Origin: Halegenticoccus soli
GTDB taxonomy: Archaea > Halobacteriota > Halobacteria > Halobacteriales > Haloferacaceae
DNA: 64,000 nt
Assembly: GCF_002844195.1 (NCBI RefSeq)
Contig: NZ_PEND01000003.1
Coordinates: 186,001-250,000 of the forward strand
Direction of reading: 5' to 3'
Shown: piece by piece, positions 17,573 through 26,538 of the stretch
Position numbering within the stretch: position 1 is the stretch's first letter
Layout of the letters: each line of letters starts with the position of its first letter
Notes under the pieces: generated by a model
Told to the model about the DNA's origin: nothing
The model's database searches: none
The model's input: the letters and a program-made list of their open reading frames with translations, nothing else
Translations under genes and position numbers: made by a program

Positions 17573-18607
17573 CTACCCACTCCGTGACGAGGGAGGGTTC
17601 TCCGACGCAAAGTCGGAGAGGTCCGTTTGAACCGTCGTATCGCATAGACACGGCCATTGAGTAGTGAATTTTTCGACCGATCGGGCGGTCATCCCGACCA
17701 AACAAAGGGGGATGAAGAAAACACAGAAATAGACGAGCGTATCTGCAAGCGTTAGCGAGAGGACTCCGAATACCAACCCCATAGTCGGGTTTATGGCTTC
17801 AACTGCTGAGTAGATAGGAGCTATGACGAGATTTACGAACCAGAAGCGGGTAAACACTGAGCCGAACCCAGAGAGCGTGATAGCTAGTCCGAGGACGGCG
17901 TAGTCTCGGCTGAAGAATACACCCGAGTATTTCGTCAGCGGGAGCAAATCACTGAGCCGTTCGCGACGGATGTAGTAGAAAAATATTGCACCCCACAGGT
18001 AGAACCCCGCCATCGACGCTACAAATTCGTGGAGGGCAAGTCGTTCTCCAATGGTTGGTCCGGCGATGCCTATCCAAATGTTTCTCGTGAGGACGACGAC
18101 CGGGCCGAGCAGCGCCTCGATAAGAAGATCCGTCACGAAGTACAGTGAGAGCAGTATCGCAATGATCTCAACGCCGACGGCGGTCCGGTGGACCCAGCTG
18201 GTTCGTGGTAGGTGCGCGTGTCCATCACTTAAATACTCTCGAGAGATCTCGACGGCTATCCCGAATACAGGTGCGGAAAGGATAGCTACCAACGCATGGA
18301 AATAATCCATCGTCTCAATTCGCCCGGTGAGGGGGATGACCACTACAGAGATGTGTGTCGTTAAGAGGTACGACACACCTACTAACAATAGCCCAATATA
18401 CACGACTGAAAAGACAATCAATCGCTGGTGTCGTTTCGATGAAAACAGCATGGTGAGGGCGTGCAGAAGGAGCAGTACTGCATTGCGGAGGATCCCTGTT
18501 ACACCGGTCAACCGTTGAATCGTCCTCGTTAGTGGTTCCCTCCAATGTACTGACCTCCTTTCTACGTGTGTCTTTGTTCCCATGAATCTCACCACCTGCC
18601 GGGGCAA
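17573..18607 (-). CDS. Multi-spanning membrane protein of unknown function, copy B
   Basis: 344 residues, same architecture as copy A: basic N-terminus with RLTGVTGILRNAVLL, about eight membrane helices, the near-identical YIRRERLSDLLPLTKYSGVF block and a CPCLCDTT-like C-terminal motif (WPCLCDTT). The genes lie head to tail with a 100-bp gap, suggesting tandem duplication. A role in transport or membrane signalling is possible, but nothing in the sequence decides it. Confidence 0.75.
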   Translation of the reverse strand: MPRQVVRFMGTKTHVERRSVHWREPLTRTIQRLTGVTGILRNAVLLLLHALTMLFSSKRHQRLIVFSVVYIGLLLVGVSYLLTTHISVVVIPLTGRIETMDYFHALVAILSAPVFGIAVEISREYLSDGHAHLPRTSWVHRTAVGVEIIAILLSLYFVTDLLIEALLGPVVVLTRNIWIGIAGPTIGERLALHEFVASMAGFYLWGAIFFYYIRRERLSDLLPLTKYSGVFFSRDYAVLGLAITLSGFGSVFTRFWFVNLVIAPIYSAVEAINPTMGLVFGVLSLTLADTLVYFCVFFIPLCLVGMTARSVEKFTTQWPCLCDTTVQTDLSDFASENPPSSRSG

Positions 18608-19507
18608 CTGCTAGCAAACAACGTCAGCAAAGAACATAAATGGATTGACACTGTCGGTAGACAGTTCCCACCGCTATCCCCAACGTCACCACTTAGCCTC
18701 CGAGAAAGGTGTATGGTTTCCCGCGTTTACTGAAGTACGCGAAACGGTCACACGAGGATTGTCTGCAGGACATTGAAACCATTCTCGGTCACTCCGCGCG
18801 TGATATCCTCTCCGTCATAAACGACAGAGCATCCCACAAGACCGGTCTTGCTGAGGTGGGTGTTTGCAGGGTCGCACACTGACGAGGTGCTAGGAGTGCC
18901 ACGCCCCGTTACTCCTGTCTCTGAGCCGCAGTTGGTCGGCCGTTTGGGTTCCAGACGACCGTGGGTTCACTTCGATTGCTGAGATTCGGAGGTCCTTGGG
19001 TGTTTAGCGTCGGTATCTGACGTATCCCGCTAGGGTACCATCGAGCTTCAGCCGGGGACCCGAATTTGCCCGATTGTCGCGGTATGGGCGCGGACATGCC
19101 ACGTCGAATGGGCAAAAAACGTTCGGAGAACGCCTCAGTCTGCCGGTCTGGACAGGTTCGACCCGCGTGGCGATTCACGCCGGCCCTAAACGTCGAGATG
19201 ATCTCGCCTAAAGGAGATAAAGACGCCAGCGGCAGCGCAGAGGATCCTTGACTCCCTCGCCCATCACAGTGCGTGTGATCCGGGAGATCGCCCGCTTCAC
19301 TCTCAACTAATTCTTTCATTTATGTATAACTCATAAAATCAAATTGGCAGAAAAATTCCCCTCTATAACCCAACCTCTGAAACGATTGTTTTCAGAAAAG
19401 AAGTGGGTCTGTTCACTCGTAAAACTACTGTCTCACTCTACCACTCATCAGGAGTCCAAACAACGAATCGCGGAGTTCTTCTTAAACGCGAGAATATAAC
19501 CGATTGA
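18608..19507. other. 900-bp interval, probably decayed mobile DNA
   Basis: No convincing gene. Part of it (18900-19255) is GC-rich with arginine-rich frames on both strands and a small TCTCGCCTAAAGGAGA-like hairpin (about 19202-19217), vaguely like the IS ends elsewhere in the window. The last 190 bases before the Doc gene are AT-rich and hold its promoter. Confidence 0.35.
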
Positions 19508-19834
19508 ATGGCCGACGAGATCGTCTACCCGGAGGCGGACGTGATTCATGGGCTCCACGCTGAAATTGTGTCCGAAAGTGATGTAACAGACTCCGGGGTC
19601 CATTCACCGGGTGCGATAGAAGCGGCTGTCACATATGTCTCCGAGGGATACTTCGGGCAAGCACCGGAAACAATTCACGAGAAAGCGGTCCATCTCATGC
19701 GCTTACTCGTAGCACGACATCCGTTCGCCGATGGCAAGAAACGTACAGCCCTCAAGGCATTCGGGAGAGATGCAGAAGGCGTCGATATCGATGAGGTTGT
19801 ATCGTACCTCGAAGCGCACACGAACAAAGAGTAA
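19508..19834 (+). CDS. Doc/Fic-family toxin, shortened
   Basis: A 108-residue Doc-type protein. The Fic motif HPFADGKKRTAL (about residues 70-81) is present with the catalytic His and the Asp-Gly-x-Lys-Arg phosphate loop. Doc toxins inactivate translation factor EF-Tu by phosphorylation; other Fic proteins AMPylate. After the motif only about 27 residues remain, and the sequence jumps from RTAL directly to KAFGRDAEG. The helix that normally follows seems deleted (P1 Doc has roughly 20 more residues here), so the protein may be inactive. A 58-residue gene follows closely. Confidence 0.75.
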   Translation: MADEIVYPEADVIHGLHAEIVSESDVTDSGVHSPGAIEAAVTYVSEGYFGQAPETIHEKAVHLMRLLVARHPFADGKKRTALKAFGRDAEGVDIDEVVSYLEAHTNKE

Positions 19835-19840
19835 ATACAG

Positions 19841-20017
19841 ATGGCCCACCTATGGGAGAGTAAGCTCATGTCCAGCCTCGAAACGGACGACAAGAAGCGC
19901 CTTCGGGAACTCGCACGTAGTGACGACAAGGATGTCCGCGTGGAGGCGCAGCTTGAACTCGCGCGTCGTGAGCGAGAGGAAAACCGTGAGACGTACGAGA
20001 AGCTCGCTCGCGAATAG
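19841..20017 (+). CDS. Small charged protein paired with the Doc gene
   Basis: 58 residues from the ATG at 19841 (an internal ATG at 19868 is an alternative). It is highly charged and probably helical: LETDDKKRLRELARSDDKD, VEAQLELARREREENRE. It starts 6 bases after the Doc stop codon. The small size, charge and linkage suggest an antitoxin or accessory partner, although Doc antitoxins usually precede the toxin. Function is inferred only from position. Confidence 0.5.
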   Translation: MAHLWESKLMSSLETDDKKRLRELARSDDKDVRVEAQLELARREREENRETYEKLARE

Positions 20018-20504
20018 CCACGAGATAGTAACCAGCTGCAAGAAGCGCTCCCCGCTGTCAAGGTGTTCGTCTCGCAATTAGGGTGGTTGGAGAGCTCTCC
20101 GTTAGATGTCAGCGATGCACCATTGGAAGGGACGGTGCGGGAAGCACACGATACACAGTAGCACGCAGAATCGTCTGTTTGCCCAGCGCAACTCCGTGTC
20201 ACGACCCGTGACCGGATCTCAACACGTCTAGTACTACAATCGCGGAGACTATCGTCGTCGACTGAGACGCCGCAAATCTACCGACCCGCTCGTGAATCCC
20301 CTCACTCTGGTGGGCGAGGAGACGGTCCGGGACGTGAGAAGCTCAAGCTATGAGATGGATTCTACGACACGCTTGACCCGCCCAAGTATTCCGGAGGTTA
20401 TTCGCCCTTTAGGGCGATGAGGATGTCAAAGTGGTTGACTCAACCCTGGTTGAAGGCCGGCAGCACAATGTTAATCACGTCCGTACACGTGGTCGGGCCT
20501 ATCG
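20018..20504 (+). mobile_element. IS200/IS605-type right end and decayed DNA
   Basis: A hairpin TCGCCCTTTAGGGCGA (20402-20417) followed by TG and AGGATGTCA (20420-20428) repeats the architecture of the ends at 12565 and 27783. Upstream no transposase is left. A frame reading LQEALPAVKVFVSQLGWLES (about 20035-20094) may be a fragment of an unknown gene. The amidase starts 76 bases to the right. Confidence 0.5.
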
Positions 20505-21851
20505 ATGCCTGACGAGCATGGTGCACCGAGCGAGATACCCGCGGATACTGACGCTGCGGGTCTCGCCGAGGCCGCAGCGGGACTACGATCAGGCCGGCGT
20601 GACGTTGTCGCCTATGCCGAGGAACTGTACGACCGCACCGAAGCGGTCGAGCCGACCGTACGCGCGTTCGTGGCCGAGTCCGACCGACACGACCGGCTTA
20701 CCGCGGACGCGGCGGCGCTCCGCGACCGCTATCCAGAGCCGCGCGACCGCCCGCCGCTGTACGGCGTTCCGGTCGGCGTCAAGGACATCTTCCACGTCGG
20801 CGGACTCCCGACGCGAGCGGGTTCCGACTTGCCGATTGCGGAGCTCACCGGCGCAGAAGCCAGTGCGGTCTCCGCGCTCCGAGAGGCCGGCGCGCTGGTG
20901 CTCGGTAAAACGGTCACCACCGAATTCGCGTACTTCGAACCGGGACCGACGCGAAATCCTCACGACCCTGACCACACGCCCGGCGGCTCCAGTAGCGGGT
21001 CGGCAGCTGCGGTCGCGGCGGGCGAGACGCCGCTCGCGCTCGGGAGCCAGACCATCGGCTCAGTCATACGGCCCGCGGGGTTCTGTGGGATCGTCGGCTT
21101 CAAACCGAGCTACGGGCGCATCCCCATCGATGGAGTCCTCCCGCTCGCCGAATCGGTCGACCACGTCGGCGCGTTCACCAGGAGCGTCGAGGATATGCGG
21201 CTGGCCGCGTCGGTACTCTGCGAGGGCTGGGAGACCGACGAGGCAGGCAGGGACGGGTCCCCCGTGCTCGGTGTACCGGCGGGTCGGTACCTCTCGCAGG
21301 CGTCCGAGGCTGGACGTGAACAGTTCGAGGCGCAGGTCGACGCGCTCGCCAGCGCCGGGTACGAGGTGCGTCGAGTCCAACTGTTCGAGGACATCGAGGC
21401 GCTCAACGAGCGTCACACCCGGCTCGTCGCGGCGGAAGCCGCGCTCGCGCACGCCGAGTGGTACGACGAGTACGGGGCCCAGTACGCCGAGGGCACCGTC
21501 GACCTGCTTCGCGACGGGTGGGAGGTTTCGGTCGACGAGCTGGCCGACGGGCGCGCAAGTCGGCGCGACCTCCGCACGAAGCTGGCCGATACGATGGTCG
21601 AAGAAGGCATCGACGTGTGGCTCAGTCCGTCGGCCCCGGGTCCCGCGCCCGAAGGGATCGACGACACCGGCGATCCGGTGATGAACCTACCGTGGACCCA
21701 CGCGGGGGTACCTGCCGTCTCGCTTCCGGGCGGCTCAGTCGACGACCTCCCGGTCGGCCTGCAGTGCGCCGGCGCGTTCGGCGAAGACGAGCGGTTGCTT
21801 GCGTGGGCCGAGCAGATGGAGGCCACGCTCGACGAGTCCAGTCTCACCTAA
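20505..21851 (+). CDS. Amidase (amidase-signature family)
   Basis: A 448-residue amidase-signature hydrolase. The Ser-cisSer-Lys triad is visible: Lys in VGVKDIF (about residue 91), Ser in the GGSSSGSAAAV loop (about 165-170), and the nucleophile Ser in GSQTIGSVIRPAG (about 187). GFKPSYGRI follows as usual. The C-terminus has the typical PWTHAGVPAVSLPGG and PVGLQC segments. The family hydrolyses amides of carboxylic acids or Asn/Gln-type substrates; the substrate cannot be told. It is not clearly an aminoacyl-tRNA amidotransferase (GatA) because its length and context differ. It stands alone, convergent with an HTH gene. Confidence 0.88.
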   Translation: MPDEHGAPSEIPADTDAAGLAEAAAGLRSGRRDVVAYAEELYDRTEAVEPTVRAFVAESDRHDRLTADAAALRDRYPEPRDRPPLYGVPVGVKDIFHVGGLPTRAGSDLPIAELTGAEASAVSALREAGALVLGKTVTTEFAYFEPGPTRNPHDPDHTPGGSSSGSAAAVAAGETPLALGSQTIGSVIRPAGFCGIVGFKPSYGRIPIDGVLPLAESVDHVGAFTRSVEDMRLAASVLCEGWETDEAGRDGSPVLGVPAGRYLSQASEAGREQFEAQVDALASAGYEVRRVQLFEDIEALNERHTRLVAAEAALAHAEWYDEYGAQYAEGTVDLLRDGWEVSVDELADGRASRRDLRTKLADTMVEEGIDVWLSPSAPGPAPEGIDDTGDPVMNLPWTHAGVPAVSLPGGSVDDLPVGLQCAGAFGEDERLLAWAEQMEATLDESSLT

Positions 21852-21887
21852 GGCGCTCAATGGCATGCTCAGGCGTGCGAGATCTGG

Positions 21888-22280
21888 TTACGAATACGCG
21901 TCGTTGAACCCGCGTTCCCGGCGCATCAGCTCTTCGACGCCGTGCTCGAGGATGCCTCGTCCCATCGCGGTCGGCCGGTAGTACGTATAGAACCCCCGGC
22001 TGTCGGCGGTCCGTCGCTGGCGCTTGTCGACGAGCCCAACGTCGACCAGTTCGTCGAGGTGGTAGTGGAAGTTATGGGATTCGACGTCGACCGCAGACTT
22101 GAGTTCGGCGGCACTCAGTTCGTCGTTGGCAACGAGCGTCCGCAGGATGCGAAACCGCGTCGGGTGCCCGATCGCCCGCTGCATTGCGAGGTGCTCCTCG
22201 AGCGTCAGCCCACTCTCCTCGGGAAGCGGGGGCTCCGGCTGGCGGACTTCGTCGGTCGGGCGGCGGTCGGTTTCAGCCAT
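21888..22280 (-). CDS. ArsR-like winged-helix transcriptional regulator
   Basis: 130 residues from the ATG at 22280 (the frame extends to a GTG at 22313). A winged helix occupies about residues 28-95: LAMQRAIGHPTRFRILRTLV, then ELSAAELKSAVDVESHNFHYHLDELVDVGLV split over the recognition helix, and a wing with YRPTAMGRGIL. This is the haloarchaeal ArsR/HTH_20 pattern. Convergent with the amidase, target unknown. Confidence 0.8.
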   Translation of the reverse strand: MAETDRRPTDEVRQPEPPLPEESGLTLEEHLAMQRAIGHPTRFRILRTLVANDELSAAELKSAVDVESHNFHYHLDELVDVGLVDKRQRRTADSRGFYTYYRPTAMGRGILEHGVEELMRRERGFNDAYS

Positions 22281-22482
22281 TGGGATGCCTCGGTTCGAGT
22301 GGTGTAGCGCCACGTACTTGGTCGTTCTCTAGTAGAGGATTCCTGAAAACACCCGTATTTATAAGTAATCGTTCCGAATCGGCGACGCGAATGCGGAATC
22401 GGATTATCGACACTCTCCCTCGGGCGGTCGGTGACTCGGATGCCCTTCCCCCAGTCCGGCGCGAGCAGTTTCTCGTCTATTG

Positions 22483-23058
22483 ATGGGCCCGTACCGGACG
22501 TTCGACGTCGACGCGCTGCTACCAGCGGACGCCGACGTCGAGACCGACGTTCCATCGTTCGTGACGTGGAACGAGGCCAGCGGTGAGTACGCCGAGGACG
22601 AGGTCTTGCGGCTCCTCCAGGAGACGCGTGACTGTCTCGGCGACCGCGGCTTCAACGCCTTCCTCGCAATCGACGTTGGGGTCCCACTCGACGAGATGGA
22701 CGCCGCGACGCAGAGTATCGCCTTCGCGCGGGCGAGCAACGTGACCATTTTCATCGCGCCACAGGTGGGCGACAATCTCGGCGTCGGTATCGAGATCGGG
22801 AGTGTCCTCGAGGACCTGCTGTCGGGCGACGGCATGCAGGGGCCAGCGGCCGAGGCCACGCCACCAGAACGCACCCGACGGATGATGGTCGCGACCGAAC
22901 CATCGGTGCGGAGTGCGATGCTCGGGTCAGTCCACGCACGCTGGGACGCCAGCGTCCGGGCGTTCACGGACGCCGCCGACTGCTGTCGGCTCTGCGCACA
23001 GTTCTGCACCCACATTCAGAACGAGGAACTCTACGGCTCGCTTGACCGCCTCGACTGA
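22483..23058 (+). CDS. Haloarchaeal protein of unknown function (possibly DUF7509)
   Basis: 191 residues from the ATG at 22483. An alpha/beta region comprises FNAFLAIDVGVPLDEMD, RASNVTIFIAPQVG and GVGIEIGSVLED, resembling a nucleotide- or sugar-related Rossmann-like fold. The C-terminal helix contains a CCRLCAQFC cluster (about 168-176) that could bind metal. It resembles proteins I associate with DUF7509, although I am not certain. Function unknown. Confidence 0.6.
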   Translation: MGPYRTFDVDALLPADADVETDVPSFVTWNEASGEYAEDEVLRLLQETRDCLGDRGFNAFLAIDVGVPLDEMDAATQSIAFARASNVTIFIAPQVGDNLGVGIEIGSVLEDLLSGDGMQGPAAEATPPERTRRMMVATEPSVRSAMLGSVHARWDASVRAFTDAADCCRLCAQFCTHIQNEELYGSLDRLD

Positions 23059-23158
23059 AGCGCGCGCCGAGAAGAAGCCGTCGATGGTCAATGGATCGAA
23101 CGCAGTCAAGCGTGTGGGCGTCGCCCTTCTGAGGTATCGGTCGGAAGCAATCGGGGCG

Positions 23159-25069
23159 TCACATCCCAGCTTCCTGATCCTGCTCGGCCTCGTTCTGGGC
23201 GGGTTCGGCGGCCTCGGGAGACTCGGAGCCGACGGCCTCCTCGACACGGTCCCGGAACGCCCGGGCAGGGCGGCGCTCCCGGATTGAGGAGCCGAACAGT
23301 CGTTCGCGGATCGACCGCGCGGAGGGCCGTTCGGCCAACAGCACCGAGCAGTCCACGTCGTTGATGACCTCCAAGTGGAGCGAGTCCTGGACCAGTCGGG
23401 AGAGTAGGCCTTTCTCGGTTGCACCCATCATGAGCATCGTGCTGTCGGAGGCCGCCCGGGCGATGGCCTGCTCGATGTCGCCGGAGTCGACGGTGATCGC
23501 TGCGTCCTCGAGGCCGCGCTTTTCGGCCCAGTTCCGGAGGAACGCCTCCCCGGCGCGTTCGTCGGCCTCGTCGGCGACGACGTGGAGCAACTCGACCTCC
23601 GCGTTCGCGACCTGCCGGAGCACTCGGGCAACCTCCGCGTTCAGGTCGGAATCGGGGCCACCGGCAGTCGGCAGGAGAATCCGCGAGGGGTCGAGCCCGC
23701 GGTCGTTGGCTATCAGGAAGTCACAGGGCAGTCGGTTAGTCAGTTCGTCCAGTGGGCGCTCCGCGCGGGCCGAACTCCACAGGCCCTCCCGGTCCCAATC
23801 CATCACCACCAAGTCGGGACTGGTCCGTCTGGCCAGGATGAAAATCTCTTCGAACGACCGTGGGCTGACCACGGTCGAGGTCTCGAGGGTGACTTCGTAC
23901 TTGGTACCGATCCGGCGGGTGTCCTCCAGAAGCCGCTTGGATTCGCGCGTGATCCGGTCCCACTGTGGGCGATCGGTGTCCCGGGACCAACGTCGGGGCG
24001 CCTGGACGACGTGGACGACGTGAACCCTCCCCTTCTTGTGACTGCCGGCCAGCTGGCAGGCCAGCCGTACAACCCCGGTTTCGGTCCGTGGGTTAGCGAT
24101 GGGGACGAGGATGCGGTAGGTCTCTGGATCGCGGACGATCTCCTCGACGGTGTCTATCACCGGGACGTACGAGCGGCCTGCCAGCGAGCCTGCCAGCCAC
24201 TCCCGGACCGAGAGCCGACGGACGTTCTGAAAGCGGTCGATCTCCAGGCGTCGGTCGGAGGTCTGGTAGTAGTTGACCACCGTTACCAGCACTACCCCGC
24301 CGAGCGTATTGCCCACCAGTACCGGCAGTACGAATCCACCCAGCGCGGGCACCGGGTTGGCGCCAGCGACCAGCGCCAGGTAGACCACTTCGGTGAACGA
24401 AACCACGACGTGGTACAAGTTACCCATGGGGATGGCTAAGAAGGCCAAGTACACGACTACCAGCCGGGAGATGGTATCCCGGGCGGCGAAGTTGATCCAG
24501 ACCACGCCGGCGACGATAAGCCCGGCGAAGGCGGCCTTGACGAACAGGGTAGAGGCAGGGGTGGCAATCCCCTTCTCCGCGAAGCCGATCGCGACCTCCG
24601 CGGTGGCGTCGTCGAACACCCCACCGTAGGCCAGTGCCAGCGCCCCGAGACCGCCCCCCAAGAAGTTACCCGAGAGCACGATCAGCCAGTGGCGGAGCAG
24701 CGTAGGGACCGAGGCCAGCCGTTCCAGGGTCAGCGCCACCGGCGGCAGCGTGTTCTCCGTGTACAGCTGGTAGCCGCCAATGATGATGTAAATGAACCCC
24801 AGCGGGTACAGCAGGACGCCGACGATCTTCGTCTCGGTGGTCGCCGTCACCGAAGCGTACAGCAGGAAGGTGACGGTGATCGCGAAGCCGGCAGCCAGCG
24901 CGCTGAAGAACAGCTCCCGCGTCCCGGAGGTGATCTCATGGTCGGCGTCAGCGACCACCCGCTGGTAGACCTCGTCGGTGGAGAACTGATCGGTGAGCAC
25001 GTCGTCTTCCTGCTTCTCGTCGGGTTCAGGCTCGTCAGCGGGCGTGGGGTCGGAGTGCGAGCTGGCCAT
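23159..25069 (-). CDS. Formate/nitrite-transporter-like channel fused to two universal stress domains
   Basis: A 636-residue fusion starting at the ATG at 25069 (the open frame continues 43 codons upstream without a good start). The acidic N-terminus (about 1-45) is followed by an FNT-type membrane domain with six helices (about 50-285; NFLGGGLGALALA, VKAAFAGLIVAGVVWIN, PVLVGNTLGGVVLV). Two USP domains follow (about 310-460 and 475-600), with RILVPIANPRTE, DLVVMDWDR, RILLPTAGGPDS and MLMMGATEKG. FNT channels move small monovalent anions. The USP modules probably bind nucleotides and gate or regulate transport, which is inference. The short Glu/Ala-rich tail is typical of halophiles. Confidence 0.88.
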   Translation of the reverse strand: MASSHSDPTPADEPEPDEKQEDDVLTDQFSTDEVYQRVVADADHEITSGTRELFFSALAAGFAITVTFLLYASVTATTETKIVGVLLYPLGFIYIIIGGYQLYTENTLPPVALTLERLASVPTLLRHWLIVLSGNFLGGGLGALALAYGGVFDDATAEVAIGFAEKGIATPASTLFVKAAFAGLIVAGVVWINFAARDTISRLVVVYLAFLAIPMGNLYHVVVSFTEVVYLALVAGANPVPALGGFVLPVLVGNTLGGVVLVTVVNYYQTSDRRLEIDRFQNVRRLSVREWLAGSLAGRSYVPVIDTVEEIVRDPETYRILVPIANPRTETGVVRLACQLAGSHKKGRVHVVHVVQAPRRWSRDTDRPQWDRITRESKRLLEDTRRIGTKYEVTLETSTVVSPRSFEEIFILARRTSPDLVVMDWDREGLWSSARAERPLDELTNRLPCDFLIANDRGLDPSRILLPTAGGPDSDLNAEVARVLRQVANAEVELLHVVADEADERAGEAFLRNWAEKRGLEDAAITVDSGDIEQAIARAASDSTMLMMGATEKGLLSRLVQDSLHLEVINDVDCSVLLAERPSARSIRERLFGSSIRERRPARAFRDRVEEAVGSESPEAAEPAQNEAEQDQEAGM

Positions 25070-25239
25070 CTCCGTGTATACGTCCTTTCGAGGGAGCGAT
25101 AAGTAGTTTTGTGGTCTGCGGCGAGGCGGAGAGCAACAGGGTTGCTGCATACAGCGGCCGGATTCCTTCGGATTGCGTATAGTGATTGTATTCAGCAAAA
25201 TATCGACAGAGAGGAATTTCCTCCCTCGTGTCGGTTGCG

Positions 25240-25638
25240 TCAGTCGTCTGCCGCAGCTTCTTGTTCTTTGACGTGCTTGACGATCTCGTCTGTTTCGGCG
25301 ACGAAGTCGTCTATGTCGACCTCGTTCCCGTGGAGAATCGTCGAGAAGTACTTCGTGACGCTGGCGAGGTTGACCGCCTCCTCGAGTTCATCCTCCGTGA
25401 CGCCCTCTAGCCGTGCATCCTCTTTGTGGAAGTAGGTGCAGTAAGGACAGCTGATAGCGGCTGCCACGCCGACGCCGATGAGCGTTTTCTCGCGTGCGGA
25501 CAGGTCAGTCTCTCCGGCTTCGAGATCGCGAAACAGTCCCCAACTGTGTTCGCTCGCCGGGTCTGCGAGTAGCTCCATCCAGCTGGGTACTTGACCGAGC
25601 ATTTCCTCCATCTCTTGCTGTGTGGCTTCCGATACCAT
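25240..25638 (-). CDS. Carboxymuconolactone decarboxylase/AhpD-like protein
   Basis: 132 residues from the ATG at 25638, preceded by a GGAGGTG-like ribosome binding site. The AhpD core is present: LSAREKTLIGVGVAAAISC followed by the redox motif CPYCTYFH with the distal His. Such proteins are peroxidase-linked or disulfide-redox enzymes. The C-terminal DEIVKHVKEQEAA stretch is helical. Isolated gene; no nearby peroxiredoxin. Confidence 0.85.
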   Translation of the reverse strand: MVSEATQQEMEEMLGQVPSWMELLADPASEHSWGLFRDLEAGETDLSAREKTLIGVGVAAAISCPYCTYFHKEDARLEGVTEDELEEAVNLASVTKYFSTILHGNEVDIDDFVAETDEIVKHVKEQEAAADD

Positions 25639-26086
25639 GGACCAACCACCTTCACCTCCCGTCGCCATCTCTCTCGGCGGTAGGAGGTGCAGTATGTAAG
25701 TCGACAGCATATAGCATGTAGCTTGCCAAAAACGTCAATTCGATTCAATTTAAGCCTCCCTACGTACCGCTATGTGTTGGTTTAGTTCTGTCTTTGCTTG
25801 GAGGTTAGCTCTGCGAACAATACGCGCCTTGTATACAGCACGACCGTCAGAGGATATCATTGATGGATAAATCCATTCGAACCGGAAGTTAACAGAGCAG
25901 GAGATGCAGGGTTACGAAGCTCTCGTGCCCGAACCGCATCCTCAATCGCTTGACTAACCCACACTTATTCTTCCGACGTCGTGTGGGTTAGTAGAGAGAC
26001 TGCCCAGGTCATCTCCTCGTTCGGCGGGATGACTTTTCTCGACCTCCCTAGTCACCTGACAGAGAGTGGAGACTATGAGAACGAGA
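25639..26086. other. Intergenic interval
   Basis: About 450 bases. I see no credible gene. The region 25735-25990 is moderately AT-rich and may hold the promoter of the AhpD-like gene. Confidence 0.45.
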
Positions 26087-26530
26087 CTAGCTCTCATCTC
26101 CATTCCAGAGCGTCGTAATCCGGTCTTCAATTTCGCTGAGAACGAGCCTCAGTACGTCGCGATGATCCGTTGGCCAGGAGGTATTCTCGCCAGCTGTCGG
26201 GGCCGTAGGCGGGGGATGGAAGTGATCCCGTGTATTGTGAGGGTTCGGATGTCGATCCCACCGGCACTCCCAAGCCTGATCTGGATGCACCTCTCGATAG
26301 TGGATTTTGAAGTCGTCGTTCGTATACCAGCGAACAAGTAGCGTCGCCTCGTCGACAGTCGGGGGGGAGTACGGCGATGCGAACCGGACGTGAAGTTCGA
26401 GATACCCGTTGGCGTCCGTGATGATCGCCTGCTCGATTTGCCGTGTCGCCCGCAGACGTGTCTGGAGGAACTCGAGGATTAGGCGGTCGATAGGGGCAGG
26501 GCTGCTCCCATCGCCAGCTGGTGGCACCAT
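26087..26530 (-). CDS. Haloarchaeal hypothetical protein paired with a winged-helix gene
   Basis: 147 residues, mixed alpha/beta. A strand-rich middle with GYLELHVRF, EATLLVRWYTNDDFKIHY is followed by His-rich RDHFHPPP and a C-terminal helix VLRLVLSEIEDRI. It begins 8 bases after the winged-helix gene stop, so the two form an operon. Such small two-gene sets occur on accessory haloarchaeal replicons and may be a toxin-antitoxin-like pair. I cannot name a family. Confidence 0.65.
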   Translation of the reverse strand: MVPPAGDGSSPAPIDRLILEFLQTRLRATRQIEQAIITDANGYLELHVRFASPYSPPTVDEATLLVRWYTNDDFKIHYREVHPDQAWECRWDRHPNPHNTRDHFHPPPTAPTAGENTSWPTDHRDVLRLVLSEIEDRITTLWNGDES

Positions 26531-26538
26531 CGATGTGG

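Noticed and set aside
18909-19319. 136-codon minus-strand frame
   Set aside because: Pro/Arg/Ser-rich, no motif, overlaps equally good frames on the other strand; probably mobile-element debris.
20431-21681. A 416-codon plus-strand frame rich in Arg and Ser
   Set aside because: It overlaps the amidase gene in another frame. Its composition is the usual out-of-frame translation of GC-rich haloarchaeal DNA.
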